DNA of 64,000 bases from DATLNF01 sp963765815 (GCA_963765815.1 CAVXXT010000009.1:1-64000), one strand, 5' to 3'; shown: positions 15,832 through 24,918, counted from the stretch's first letter. Made by a program: numbers and translations. Notes: generated by a model from the letters alone, not told the origin.

Positions 15832-16851
15832 CTACAGGGTCGCGCCGAGGGCCTTCACCGGCATCTGCAGCCGGTCGAGCATCGCCAGGTCCTGCTCCGG
15901 TGACTGCCCGAGGGTGGTCAGGTAGTTGCCGACGATCACCGCGTTGATGCCGCCGAGCATGCCGCGCTCGGTGAGGTCGCCGAGGGTGATCTCGCGGCCG
16001 CCGGCGTAGCGCAGGATCGTCCGCGGCAGCGCCAGCCGGAAGGTCGCGATCGTCCGCAGCGCCTCGCGGCCGTCGACCACCGGCAGGTCGGCGAAGGGCG
16101 TGCCGGGTCGCGGGTTGAGGAAGTTCAGCGGCACCTCGTGCGGCGCCAGCTCGGCCAGCTGCCCGGCGAACTCCGCGCGCTGCTCGACCGTCTCGCCCAT
16201 GCCGACGATCCCGCCGCAGCACAGCTGCATCCCGGCATCGCGGACGCGCAAGCAGGTCGCCCAGCGCTCCTCCCAGGTGTGCGTCGTCGCGACGTTCGGG
16301 AAGTGGGAGCGCGCCGTCTCGAGGTTGTGGTTGACCCGGTGTACGCCGGCCGCCTTGAGCGTCGCGACCTGAGCGTCGTCGAGGATGCCGAGCGACACGG
16401 CGATGTTGATGTCGACCGCGGCGTTGATCGCGTCGATGCCCTCGAGCACCTGTGCCATCAGCCGCTCGTCGGGGCCGCGTACCGCGGCGACGATGCAGAA
16501 CTCGGTCGCGCCGGTCGCCGCGGTCTCCTTGGCGGCGAGCACCAGCGACGGGATGTCGATCGTCGTCGCGCGCACCGGCGACTCGAACGTGCCCGACTGC
16601 GAGCAGAAGTGGCAGTCCTCCGGGCACCCGCCGGTCTTGATGGAGACGATGCCCTCGACCTCGACGTCCGGCCCGCACCACTTCATTCGCACCTCGTGCG
16701 CGAGCGCAAGCAGCTCGTCGAGCCGGTCGTCGCCGAGGCGCAGGCACTCGAGCGCCTGCGCGGCGTCGAGGCCACGGCCCTCGGTGAGCACCTGCTGCCG
16801 GGCCACGGTCAGGATGTCGGGCGATGAGGCCTCGGGTGCGCTCGTGGTCAT
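15832..16851 (-). CDS. bioB: Biotin synthase
   Basis: 339-residue radical-SAM enzyme that inserts sulfur into dethiobiotin, the last step of biotin synthesis. Radical-SAM cluster cysteines are Cys76, Cys80 and Cys83 (GGCPEDCHFCSQS). Other BioB signatures: NHNLETA, LNFLNPRPGTP and YAGGREITLGD with the conserved Arg for the second Fe-S cluster. ATG 16851 chosen; an in-frame ATG lies 12 bases upstream. The BsaP-like module encoded downstream would fit as its auxiliary. Biotin made here would serve the carboxylase genes at 11-13.7 kb. Confidence 0.95.
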   Translation of the reverse strand: MTTSAPEASSPDILTVARQQVLTEGRGLDAAQALECLRLGDDRLDELLALAHEVRMKWCGPDVEVEGIVSIKTGGCPEDCHFCSQSGTFESPVRATTIDIPSLVLAAKETAATGATEFCIVAAVRGPDERLMAQVLEGIDAINAAVDINIAVSLGILDDAQVATLKAAGVHRVNHNLETARSHFPNVATTHTWEERWATCLRVRDAGMQLCCGGIVGMGETVEQRAEFAGQLAELAPHEVPLNFLNPRPGTPFADLPVVDGREALRTIATFRLALPRTILRYAGGREITLGDLTERGMLGGINAVIVGNYLTTLGQSPEQDLAMLDRLQMPVKALGATL

Positions 16852-16891
16852 CCGCCGATCCAACCAGACCGGCGTACGCCGGTGACCGCCG

Positions 16892-16897
16892 TAGCAT
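16892..16897 (+). promoter_or_regulatory. -10 box of leaderless pdtaS
   Basis: TAGCAT, 7 bases before GTG 16905; supports that start over the in-frame ATG at 16896. Confidence 0.5.
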
Positions 16898-16904
16898 GCG
16901 CAGC

Positions 16905-18341
16905 GTGTCGACCCTGTCCACGCTCGTGCAGCGCACGACCGCCGATCTCACCGATGAGGAGATCCGCCACCTGCACGCGCTGGTCGCCGACTGGCAGATC
17001 CTGGCCGATCTCTCCTTCGCCGACCTGCTGCTGCTGGTGAAGGTCGACGACGCCGACGAGTTCCGCGTCGTCGCGCAGATGCGGCCGACGACGGGGCAGA
17101 CGCTCTACCAGGACGACATGGTCGGCGCGACGGTCTCCGCCGCCGAGCGCTTCCTCGTCGACATCGCCTGGCGCGAGGGGCGCATCGCCCGGGAGGGCGA
17201 TCCCGAGTGGGAGACCGGCGTGCCGGTGCGGATGGAGGCCATCCCCGTCCGCTCGGGCGAGCGCACGATCGCGGTCATCAGCCGCGACACCAACCTGCTG
17301 TCGGCGCGCGCGCCGAGCCAGCTCGAGATCACCTACCTGCAGACCGCGGGCGACCTCGCGCAGATGATCGCCGACGGCAGCTTCCCGTTCGTCGGGGTGG
17401 AGCGCGAGCTCGCGGTCTCACCACGCGTCGGCGACGGCGTGCTCCGGCTCGACGCCGACGGCCAGGTCGTCTACGCCAGCCCCAACGCGATGTCGGCGTA
17501 CCGGCGCCTGGGCATCAACGCCAACATCGTCGGCGAGCACCTCGGCGACCACGGCCTCGACGAGCGCGCCGTGATCGGCGTGCTGCGGACGAGGCGTCCG
17601 TCGGAGAGCGAGGTCGAGTGCTCCGGCGCGGTCGTGCTGCGCCGCGGCATCCCGCTCGTCGTCGAGGGTGCTGTCGTCGGCGCGCTGGTTCTGGTTCGCG
17701 ACGTCACCGAGCTGCGCCGGCGCGAACGGCAGCTGCTGAGCAAGGACGCGACGATCCGCGAGATCCACCATCGGGTGAAGAACAACCTGCAGACGGTCGC
17801 CGCACTGCTGCGGCTTCAGTCGCGCCGGCTCACGGTGCCCGAGGCGCGCAGCGCGCTGGAGGAGTCGGTACGCCGGGTCAGCTCGATCGCCCTGGTGCAC
17901 GAGACGCTGTCCGAGGCCCTCGACGAGTCGGTGCCCTTCGACGCCATCGCGGACAAGGTCATCGCGATGATCGCCGACAGCGCGGTGACCGACGCGCCGC
18001 TGCAGGTACGCCGCGACGGGTCGAGCGGTCCGGTGCCCGGCACCGTCGCCACGCCGCTGGCCCTGGTCCTCGTCGAGCTGCTGCAGAACGCCGTCGAGCA
18101 TGCGTTCGCGCTGCGCGGCGGCGAGCTGGTGGTGCGGCTCGAGCGGACTGCGACAGGACTGCACGTCGAGGTGGTCGACGACGGCGGCGGGCTGCCCGAA
18201 GGGTTCGCGATCGAGCGGTCGACCCGGCTCGGCCTGCAGATCGTCCGCACGCTCGTCGTCAGCGAGCTCGGCGGCTCGATCTCGATGACCACCCGCCCGG
18301 ACGGCGCCGGCACGTCGGTGGTCCTCGACGTACCGCTCTAG
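16905..18341 (+). CDS. pdtaS: PdtaS-type sensor histidine kinase
   Basis: 478-residue cytosolic kinase: N-terminal GAF-like sensor (about 1-150), PAS domain (about 170-275), HisKA_2 with EIHHRVKNNLQ (His288/His289) and a C-terminal HATPase (N box QNAVEHAF; DDGGGLPEGF). This layout and the starting residues STL...VADWQILADLSFADLLL match mycobacterial PdtaS, which phosphorylates the ANTAR antiterminator PdtaR. No transmembrane helices. No PdtaR is in the window; the receiver protein at 60418 lacks an ANTAR domain. Confidence 0.9.
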   Translation: MSTLSTLVQRTTADLTDEEIRHLHALVADWQILADLSFADLLLLVKVDDADEFRVVAQMRPTTGQTLYQDDMVGATVSAAERFLVDIAWREGRIAREGDPEWETGVPVRMEAIPVRSGERTIAVISRDTNLLSARAPSQLEITYLQTAGDLAQMIADGSFPFVGVERELAVSPRVGDGVLRLDADGQVVYASPNAMSAYRRLGINANIVGEHLGDHGLDERAVIGVLRTRRPSESEVECSGAVVLRRGIPLVVEGAVVGALVLVRDVTELRRRERQLLSKDATIREIHHRVKNNLQTVAALLRLQSRRLTVPEARSALEESVRRVSSIALVHETLSEALDESVPFDAIADKVIAMIADSAVTDAPLQVRRDGSSGPVPGTVATPLALVLVELLQNAVEHAFALRGGELVVRLERTATGLHVEVVDDGGGLPEGFAIERSTRLGLQIVRTLVVSELGGSISMTTRPDGAGTSVVLDVPL

Positions 18342-18359
18342 AAGATCCACACTCGCCCG

Positions 18360-19505
18360 ATGAGACGCCTCTCGCTCCTGTGCGCCGCGGTCGTGCTGCT
18401 GGCCGGCTGCGCCTCCGACGCGCCGACGGCCGCGCGCCCATCCACGTCGACCTCTCCGTCGTCAGCCGTGGCCTCGCCGTCGGCGAGCCCGATCCCCGCC
18501 GACGCCGTGACCGTCGCGCTGCCCACGGTCGGCGACGTCGCCCGTGCGACGGCGTCCGACGGCTGGCCGGTGTACGTCGTGGGGCGCGCTGACGGCACCG
18601 CCGAGGCCTTCGGCGCCATCGCTACGGTCGGCCCTGATCGGGTCGGCGACGAGGTCGGCTGGTGCCACGCCATCCAGCTGTTCGAGGCGACGACGCCCGG
18701 GCGCCGGTACGACGACCACGGCCGCTCGACGTTCGGCGGGGGCGGCCTCGTCCGGTACGCCGCCGACGTCGTGTCCGGCACGGTCGTGATCGGCGCGCGC
18801 GGCGACCAGGTCACCGAGGCCGGCCCGGCGACCACGTCGCCGCCCTGCGCCCGCCGTGCGCTGCTCACGCCCGACTACCCGGTCGACGTACCGCTGACGG
18901 CGGCCGCCGCGGGCGCTTCTCGTCCGGTCCGCATCGCCGGGGTGCTCGTCATCGCCGAGGGTCAGCCCGCGCGCATCTGCGCGAAGGAGCAGGCGAAGGA
19001 GTGCGGGGACCCGGTCGGCCTGCCGCTGGCCGTGCCGCTGGAAGCCGAGCGCCAGGGCCGCAGCCGCGTCACGGTCGCGCGGACCCTCTGGGTGACCGTG
19101 AAGGACGGCGCCGCCGCCGACGTCGCCTACGGCAGCGTCGCGCCGCCCGACGACGACGTGAGCGAGGCCGTCCAGTTCGGCTACCTGACCAAGGTGGAGG
19201 GGGACTGGATCTACTTCGACCGCGCGGAGATCCTGCTCGGCGACGCCGCGGCCGCCGCCGCGAAGGTCGACGGGGTCACCCTGCCCGGTGAGGGCGAGCA
19301 CTACCTGCGCAACGTCAGCCACCGGTTGCGGCGCTACCGCATCGACCCGGACACCAGCGTCGGGATCGGCGAGTTCAGCGGGGAGGGCCGGGCCGCGCTG
19401 CCCGCGCTGCGCAAGCGCGCCGGCCAGCACTTCTCGCTCACCCTGATCACCCGCAACGGCAAGCTGCTCAACGCCTTCGAGGAGCTCTGCGGCGACGGCG
19501 GCTGA
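18360..19505 (+). CDS. Secreted lipoprotein of unknown function
   Basis: 381 residues, exported through a signal peptide ending in lipobox LAGC (Cys17), then a Ser/Thr/Pro/Ala-rich tether of about 35 residues. The rest has no motif I recognise; it includes GYLTKVEGDWIYFDRAEILLGD and a C-terminal region around EHYLRNVSHRLRRYRI. Four or more cysteines outside the lipobox may form disulfides. The ATG is 18 bases after pdtaS, so the two may be cotranscribed. Confidence 0.75.
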   Translation: MRRLSLLCAAVVLLAGCASDAPTAARPSTSTSPSSAVASPSASPIPADAVTVALPTVGDVARATASDGWPVYVVGRADGTAEAFGAIATVGPDRVGDEVGWCHAIQLFEATTPGRRYDDHGRSTFGGGGLVRYAADVVSGTVVIGARGDQVTEAGPATTSPPCARRALLTPDYPVDVPLTAAAAGASRPVRIAGVLVIAEGQPARICAKEQAKECGDPVGLPLAVPLEAERQGRSRVTVARTLWVTVKDGAAADVAYGSVAPPDDDVSEAVQFGYLTKVEGDWIYFDRAEILLGDAAAAAAKVDGVTLPGEGEHYLRNVSHRLRRYRIDPDTSVGIGEFSGEGRAALPALRKRAGQHFSLTLITRNGKLLNAFEELCGDGG

Positions 19506-19547
19506 CCCGGCCGACAGCGCCCGGAGTGGTGTCACGGTCGCTGCTTT

Positions 19548-19613
19548 CCGTGATCATGAGCGACTGCGCCACCTTCTAGCGCTCGTATCCGCTCATGATC
19601 ATGGAGGTGGCGC
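19548..19613. repeat. Interleaved inverted repeats downstream of the lipoprotein gene
   Basis: Arm A 19548-19562 pairs with 19590-19604 (14 of 15 bases). Arm B GCGCCACCT (19566-19574) pairs with AGGTGGCGC (19605-19613). The order A-B-A'-B' allows a pseudoknot-like fold rather than one simple stem. It lies between convergent genes and carries no coding frame. Confidence 0.55.
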
Positions 19614-19644
19614 TGAGGCGGGTGAGGGCGGGTACGCCGGAGGC

Positions 19645-19857
19645 TCAGCCCGGGGGAGTGACGACCTCGTTCGTGCCGCCGCCGACGCCGGGGTCCTGGG
19701 CCCGGTTGGGGTCGAAGTAGCGCGCCCACACCTCGATCGAGGCGAAGGCGAGCAGCGCGATCAGGACGACGACCACCAGCCGGAAGCGCAGGGTGGGCAG
19801 CCAGCTCGGGCCGGGCTCGCGCGCCCGCACGACCGGCCGGACGTAGGACTCATCCAT
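19645..19857 (-). CDS. Small single-pass membrane protein
   Basis: 70 residues. Basic N-terminal segment (RPVVRAREPG), one hydrophobic helix at about 27-44 (LVVVVLIALLAFASIEVW) and a Gly/Pro/Asp-rich external tail ending VVTPPG. ATG at 19857. It is convergent with the lipoprotein gene and 95 bases downstream of whiB1. Codon usage is normal for the window. No family recognised; could be a small actinobacterial envelope protein. Confidence 0.6.
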   Translation of the reverse strand: MDESYVRPVVRAREPGPSWLPTLRFRLVVVVLIALLAFASIEVWARYFDPNRAQDPGVGGGTNEVVTPPG

Positions 19858-19888
19858 GGGCCCAGCCTCTCACGTCGGGGAACGGCGG

Positions 19889-19922
19889 CGGCCCCACCCG
19901 CGCGGGAGCGCCGGTGGGGCCG
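19889..19922 (-). terminator. Hairpin downstream of whiB1
   Basis: Perfect 10-base stem CGGCCCCACC (19889-19898) with GGTGGGGCCG (19913-19922) and a 14-base loop, about 30 bases past the whiB1 stop. Confidence 0.65.
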
Positions 19923-19952
19923 TCGTGGTTCGGGGGTGGAGCCGGGAGCGGG

Positions 19953-20204
19953 TTACGCGATGCGGGAACGCGCGCGGGCGCCGCGGCGCTTGAGCGCGCG
20001 ACGCTCGTCCTCGCTCAGACCGCCCCAGACGCCGGCGTCCTGACCGGTCTCGAGGGCCCACTGGAGGCACTCGGCGCGGACATCGCACCGCTTGCAGACG
20101 AGCTTGGCATCCTCGACCTGCTGCGCGGCCGGACCCGTCGTCCCGATCGGGAAGAACAGCTCCGGGTCTTCGTCGCGGCAGAGCGCGCGGTGGCGCCAGT
20201 CCAT
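19953..20204 (-). CDS. whiB1: WhiB1/WblE-type iron-sulfur transcription regulator
   Basis: 83 residues, very close to the conserved WhiB1/WblE sequence: starts MDWRHRALCRDEDPELFFP, cluster cysteines Cys9, Cys37, Cys40 and Cys46, turn GVWGG near 58-62, then SEDERRALKRR and a basic tail. WhiB1 binds the housekeeping sigma factor region 4 and is essential in mycobacteria; its cluster reacts with nitric oxide. ATG 20204 is preceded by GAGGAG. The transcript has a long leader with a palindrome and a tandem repeat at the promoter. Confidence 0.95.
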   Translation of the reverse strand: MDWRHRALCRDEDPELFFPIGTTGPAAQQVEDAKLVCKRCDVRAECLQWALETGQDAGVWGGLSEDERRALKRRGARARSRIA

Positions 20205-20291
20205 CTGAGACAACTCCTCGGTTCGGGGAGACCGGCGGGGGCCCGGCCGGACTTTGTGAAAACATTCACGAGCAGATCTCGACCACATGCT

Positions 20292-20308
20292 CCGGTACGA
20301 CGTACCGG
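20292..20308. repeat. 17-base palindrome in the whiB1 leader
   Basis: CCGGTACG and CGTACCGG are perfect arms around a single central A. It lies about 90 bases upstream of the whiB1 ATG and inside the predicted transcript; a protein operator or leader hairpin. Confidence 0.5.
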
Positions 20309-20379
20309 CGGATCTGTGCTGGAGTGCCGGTCCACCGTATAGGCCCGCGAGGGCCGGGTCTAGAGGTCCGACGCCGTCT

Positions 20380-20408
20380 ACTTTACGCGCGGTGGGCCCG
20401 TGTAGCAA
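20380..20408 (-). promoter_or_regulatory. whiB1 promoter
   Basis: On the minus strand, TTGCTA (20403-20408) and TAAAGT (20380-20385) are separated by 17 bases, a good housekeeping-type -35/-10 pair. Transcription would start near 20373, giving a leader of about 170 bases. Confidence 0.6.
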
Positions 20409-20426
20409 GCACTTTGCAAGCACTTT
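20405..20426. repeat. Tandem 11-base repeat at the whiB1 promoter
   Basis: GCAAGCACTTT occurs twice head to tail (20405-20415, 20416-20426), overlapping and lying just upstream of the -35 box. One helical turn per repeat suggests two regulator molecules on the same face. Confidence 0.6.
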
Positions 20427-20462
20427 TTCGCGAAGATCGTCGGTTTTGTGCGGAGTGTGAGG

Positions 20463-21371
20463 TCACACCACGACGCTGAGGGCGGCCTCGGCGGAGCGGA
20501 ACTCCACGCGGGACCGCTCACCGACGTAGTCGCCATCCAGCTGCAGGGCGATCGGGCGGGTGGAGGTGACGGTGAAGGTGTCGAGGTCGTGCCGGGCGAC
20601 CAGTCTCCGGCCCTTGATCGCCGCCCGCTCGACCAGCATCTGCCGGACGACGCGCAGCGTGGCCACGGTGGACAGCTTGGTCAGGCCGAGCACGTCCAGC
20701 CCGGCGTCGAAGTCCCCCTCGGGGCACGGGTCCACCGGCCGCCCACCGAGGTAGGTCCACGGCCGGCCGTTGGCCACCACCAGGTTGAACAGGCCGGGTA
20801 CGTCGTCGCCGTCGGGCAGCTCGAGGGTGAGCGCGGGCTCCTTGCGGTCGCAGCCGGTGAAGAAGTGCTGCACCGCGCTGCGCACGTACAGGCCGGGCGT
20901 CGCTCGCTTGCCGGCCCGGCGCCGGCGCTCCACCTCGTGCACCACCTCGGCGTCGATGCCGAGCCCGGCGCAGAAGGTGAAGTAGCGGTCGTCGGCAAGG
21001 CCGAGGTTGATGACCCGGCGCCGGTCGGCCCGCAGCGCGTCGAGGATCTCGCCGGTCGCCTCGACCGGGGACGACGAGAGGCCGAGCGCGCGGGCGAAGA
21101 CGTTCGTCGAGCCGCCGGGCACGACGGCCAGAGACAGGCGGGATCCGGCGAGGCCGTTCACCGCTTCGTTGACCGTGCCGTCGCCGCCGAGCGTCACGAC
21201 CACGTCGAGGTCGTCCGCGACCGCCTGCCGGGCGAGGTCCGCGGCGTGGCCACGACGCTCGGTCTCGACCACGTCGAGCTTGAGGTCGCTGGCCAGCGCC
21301 CGGGCGAGCACGTCGCGCGTGCGCGCGGTGGTGGCGGTCGCCTTGGGGTTGACGATCAGGAGCGCGCGCAT
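20463..21371 (-). CDS. Diacylglycerol kinase-family lipid kinase
   Basis: 302 residues. Starts MRALLIVNPKATATT, the usual opening of the DAGK catalytic fold, with nucleotide loop GGDGTVNE at 62-69 and the second motif VVPGGSTNVFARALG. It would phosphorylate a lipid such as diacylglycerol or a sphingoid/isoprenoid alcohol; bacterial members differ in substrate. A -10 box stands 7 bases before the ATG at leaderless spacing. Confidence 0.88.
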   Translation of the reverse strand: MRALLIVNPKATATTARTRDVLARALASDLKLDVVETERRGHAADLARQAVADDLDVVVTLGGDGTVNEAVNGLAGSRLSLAVVPGGSTNVFARALGLSSSPVEATGEILDALRADRRRVINLGLADDRYFTFCAGLGIDAEVVHEVERRRRAGKRATPGLYVRSAVQHFFTGCDRKEPALTLELPDGDDVPGLFNLVVANGRPWTYLGGRPVDPCPEGDFDAGLDVLGLTKLSTVATLRVVRQMLVERAAIKGRRLVARHDLDTFTVTSTRPIALQLDGDYVGERSRVEFRSAEAALSVVV

Positions 21372-21378
21372 GCCCCAG

Positions 21379-21384
21379 AGGGTA
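21379..21384 (-). promoter_or_regulatory. -10 box of leaderless lipid kinase gene
   Basis: Minus-strand TACCCT, 7 bases before ATG 21371. Confidence 0.5.
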
Positions 21385-21496
21385 CAAGGGCGCGAGCCTC
21401 TCTAGGCACGTGGTCAGGCTTTGCCCGCTGTGACCGGCGCAACGGCGCCGACGCGGCTGGACCGCCGGGCGCCCGCTGCAGCGCGTTCCGTTTGCT

Positions 21497-22411
21497 CTAG
21501 TCGGAGAGGAGGCCCTCGCGCAGCTGGGCGAGGGTGCGGGCCAGCAGCCGGGAGACGTGCATCTGGGAGATCCCCAGCTCTCCGGCGATCTGCGACTGCG
21601 TCATGTTGCCGAAGAAGCGCAGCATCAGGATCTTCTTCTCGCGGGCGGGCAGCTTCTCGAGCAGCGGCTTGAGCGACTCGCGGTACTCCACGCCCTCGAG
21701 CGCGTCGTCGAGCTGGCCGAGGGAGTCCGACACCGACGGCGAGTCGTCGTCGCCGGTGTCGGGCGCGTCGAGGGAGATCGCCGAGTAGGCGTTAGCCGAC
21801 TCGAGCCCTTCGAGGATCTCCTCTTCGGTGAGCCCGATGTGGTGCGCGAGCTCGGCCACCGTCGGCGACCGGCCGAGCGTCTGGGACAGCTCCGCGGTGG
21901 CCTTGGTGAGGGTGAGCTTGAGCTCCTGCAGGCGGCGAGGGACCCGGATCGCCCAGCCCTTGTCGCGGAAGTGCCGCTTGATCTCGCCGACGATCGTCGG
22001 CGTCGCGTAGGTGCTGAACTCCACGCCGCGCTCGAGGTCGAAGCGGTCGACGCTCTTGATCAGCCCGATGGTCGCGACCTGGACCAGGTCCTCGAGCGGC
22101 TCGCCGCGGTTGCGGAAGCGCCGGGCGAGGTACTCGACCAGCGGCAGGTGCATGCGCACCAGCTCGTCGCGGACCTCGGGGCCGGCGCCGGCGGCCAGCA
22201 GGGCGAACAGCTCCCGGGCACGCGCCCGCTCGCTCGCCGTCCGCTCCGAGCGCGTGGCCAGCGTGTCGTCGGCCTGCAGCGCGTCGATCGCCGCCAGCGC
22301 CTCCGGGTCGTTGATCTCGTCCTCGGCCGGATCGGTCGCGCCGTCGACCGCGGTCGCGCCGTCCAGCGGCGTGGCCTCAGGAACGGCGTCGTCCTTGGGT
22401 GGCGTGGTCAT
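21497..22411 (-). CDS. SigB/SigF-type RNA polymerase sigma factor
   Basis: 304 residues, group 3 sigma factor for general stress or development. Acidic N-terminal extension of about 70 residues, region 2 (HLPLVEYLARRF, LEDLVQVATIGLIKSVDRFD, GVEFSTYATPTIVGEIKRHF), region 3 and region 4 (LPAREKKILMLRFFGNMTQSQIA then GISQMHVSRLLARTL). Its ATG overlaps the stop of the RsbW-type gene (ATGA), giving the usual anti-sigma/sigma pair. No anti-anti-sigma gene is adjacent. Confidence 0.92.
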   Translation of the reverse strand: MTTPPKDDAVPEATPLDGATAVDGATDPAEDEINDPEALAAIDALQADDTLATRSERTASERARARELFALLAAGAGPEVRDELVRMHLPLVEYLARRFRNRGEPLEDLVQVATIGLIKSVDRFDLERGVEFSTYATPTIVGEIKRHFRDKGWAIRVPRRLQELKLTLTKATAELSQTLGRSPTVAELAHHIGLTEEEILEGLESANAYSAISLDAPDTGDDDSPSVSDSLGQLDDALEGVEYRESLKPLLEKLPAREKKILMLRFFGNMTQSQIAGELGISQMHVSRLLARTLAQLREGLLSD

Positions 22412-22815
22412 ACGCCGGCCGCCTCGGGGAGGGTCTCGCGGTGCTTGGTCAGCCGGATCGTGATCCGGCCGTCCTCGAGCGTCGCGTCGACCTCACCGGC
22501 CAGCGCGGAGAGGACGGTCCAGGCGAAGGTGTCGCGCGAGGGCAGCGTCGGGTCCGCGGTCTCGAGGCCGACGAAGATCTCCAGCACGTCCTCGTGAAGG
22601 ACGAACCGGCAGGTGAGGTCGCCGCCCTCGACCGCGCGGGGGAGCAGCATCGCGCAGGCCTCGTCGATCGCGATCTTGAGGTCCTCGATGTCGTCGATGG
22701 TGAAGTCGAGCCGCGAGGCGAGGCCGGCGGTCGCGGTGCGCAGGACGGAGAGGTAGGCACCGCTCGCGGGCAGCCGCAGGACGACGTGGTCGTCGGTCGA
22801 CTCGTGCTCCGGCAT
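22408..22815 (-). CDS. RsbW/UsfX-type serine-kinase anti-sigma factor
   Basis: 135-residue GHKL ATPase that would hold the downstream sigma factor inactive. N-box region DIEDLKIAIDEACAMLL, then a glycine-poor central strand and FAWTVLSALAGEVDATLEDGRITIRL at the C-terminus. The G1/G2 boxes are weak, as in the actinobacterial UsfX/RsbW subgroup, so kinase activity is uncertain while sigma binding is likely. First gene of the pair, with a possible SigF-type promoter upstream (22907-22933). Confidence 0.85.
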   Translation of the reverse strand: MPEHESTDDHVVLRLPASGAYLSVLRTATAGLASRLDFTIDDIEDLKIAIDEACAMLLPRAVEGGDLTCRFVLHEDVLEIFVGLETADPTLPSRDTFAWTVLSALAGEVDATLEDGRITIRLTKHRETLPEAAGV

Positions 22816-22906
22816 GCGGTTCCACCTGTCTGCTCGCTCGCGCTGCGTGATGGTCGCAGCCTACCTGCGGGGTCATCACCACCTGTCCCTGCGGTGACGG
22901 GTCCTG

Positions 22907-22933
22907 CTTTCCTCGAAGTCCGGCGCCGCAAAC
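22907..22933 (-). promoter_or_regulatory. Possible SigF/SigB-type promoter before the anti-sigma gene
   Basis: Minus strand GTTT (22930-22933), 17 bases, GGAAAG (22907-22912), against a consensus of GTTT, about 15-17, GGGTAT. The -10 match is partial. Autoregulation is usual for this sigma family. Confidence 0.3.
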
Positions 22934-22976
22934 ACGGGTGATTGCGTCGCGGGCCTGCGACAGGCACGGTGAGCGC

Positions 22977-24910
22977 ATGAGACCCAGCCGACGCGACGTG
23001 CTCCAGGGCGGTGCCGTCCTGGGCGCCGCCGCGCTGGGCGGTCCGGTGTTCTTCCCGTCCAGGCGCGCTGCGGCGGCCACCCCTCTGCGCGTTGCGGGCA
23101 CCACGCTCGAGCGGACGATCCTGCGCAACGACGCCACGGCCAACGCCGGGGGCTACCGGCTGCTGCGGTACGGCGCCGGTGAGCCGCACCTCGTGCGCAA
23201 GGAGCTCGGCGGGGTCCCGTCGGCGCGGCGCGCTGCGCAGCGCGTCCCGGTCGTCGTGTTCTCGCACATCACCGACACGCACGTCGTCGACGCCCAGTCG
23301 CCCGCCCGGGTGGAGTTCACCGACCGCTACAACGACGCGCCGACGACCCAGCTGATCTTCGAGTCGGCGTACCGGCCGCAGGAGATGCTCACCACCCAGC
23401 TCGGCGACGCGGCGGTGCGCGGCCTGCGCGCGATCCGCCGGGGCCCGGTGAGCGGCCGCGCTCCGGAGTTCGCCGTCTGCACCGGCGACAACATCGACAA
23501 CGCGCAGTACAACGAGCTGCGTCAGTTCATGGCGCTGCTCGACGGCGGTCTCGTGGTCCCGGACAGCGGCGACCTCACGCTGTGGGAGGGCGTGCAGGAC
23601 GCCGACACCACGACGTACGACGTGCACTACTGGCACCCCGAGGGCACGCCCGGCGGCGCGCTGCCGGTGGCCGGCGACGACAACCCGCGGCGTCTGTACG
23701 GCTTCCCGACCGTGCCGGGGCTGCTCGACGCGGCGCGCCGGCCGTTCCGGGCGACCGGCATCGGGCTGCCGTGGTACTCCGCGTTCGGCAACCACGACCC
23801 GCTGGTGCAGGGCAACGTCGCGCCCAACCCGGTCTTCAACACGATCGCGACGGGCCGGCTGAAGTTCGTCGGGCTGCCGGCCGGCGTGTCGGCCGGCGAC
23901 ATCCAGCAGGGCATCGCCAACGGCGACCCGGGCGCGCTGGGGGCGGCGTTCGGCGGGCCGGCGAGGCCGGTCACCGCGGACCCGGACCGGCGGCTGCTCA
24001 GCCGCGCCGAGATCATGGCCGAGCACTTCATCACCACGGGTACGCCGGTCGGCCACGGCTGGTCGCAGCAGAACGTCGCCGACGACACGGCGTACTACGC
24101 CTTCGACCACGGCCCGATCCGCTGCGTCGTGCTCGACACGTGCGACCCGCTGGCCAACAACAGCGGCTCGCTCGACCGCGCGCAGTTCAGCTGGCTGCAG
24201 GGCGAGCTGGTCGCCAACAGCAAGGCGAAGGGCGGGTCGCGAGACCGGCTGATCGTGGTCTTCAGCCATCACCCGCCGGACTCGATGACGAACGAGATCC
24301 CCGGGCTGGGGGAGACCGAGCGGCGCGCGCTCGGCCCCGAGGTGGTCGCGCTGCTGCTCGAGCACCCCAACGTCGTGCTGTGGGTCAACGGCCACACGCA
24401 CACCAACAAGATCATCCCGCGGCCGCGGGCGACCGGCGGCGGTGGCTTCTGGGAGGTCAACACCGCGGCGCACATCGACTTCCCGAGCCAGTCCCGGGTG
24501 GTCGAGATCGTGGACAACCTCGACGGCACGCTGTCGGTCTTCACGACGGTCGTCGACGGCGATGCGCCGCTCTCCTACGGCGGGCGCATCGACACGCCAC
24601 GGGCGCTCGCCTCGCTCGCCCGGGAGCTGGGCGCCAACGACTGGCAGTCGCGGGACGACTCGCGGCGCGGCGCGGTCGAGGCGCGCAACGCCGAGCTGAT
24701 CGTGCCCGCGCCGTTCGAGCTGCGGCTCGACCGGGGTGGTCGCGCGGCCGAGGCGGTGCCGTCCGCCCCCCGCCGTCGCCGCTGCCGGCCACCGGCAGGG
24801 AGCCGCGGTCGGACGTCGTCGCTGCCGCGCTGGTCGTCGCCGCGGCCGGCCTGGCCGCCGCCGCGCGCCGCGCGCACACCGGTGACGAGTCCGACACCGG
24901 CGCGCGCTGA
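22977..24910 (+). CDS. Tat-exported metallophosphoesterase with LPATG anchor, frameshifted at a C-run
   Basis: About 644 residues after correction; resembles the PPA1498-type (TIGR03767) metallophosphoesterases. Tat signal SRRDVLQGG, then metal-ligand blocks SHITDTHVVD, CTGDNIDN, AFGNHDP, FSHHPPD and VNGHTHTN in calcineurin-phosphatase order. The catalytic part is intact. At the six-C run 24766-24771 the frame slips by one base; with seven Cs it continues as PPPSPLPATGRE, a hydrophobic helix (VVAAALVVAAAGLAAAA) and a basic tail, stopping at 24910. That is a sortase-type sorting signal. As read, the frame instead runs to 24935 with an Arg/Pro tail. Confidence 0.82.
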
Positions 24911-24918
24911 CGCTGGCA

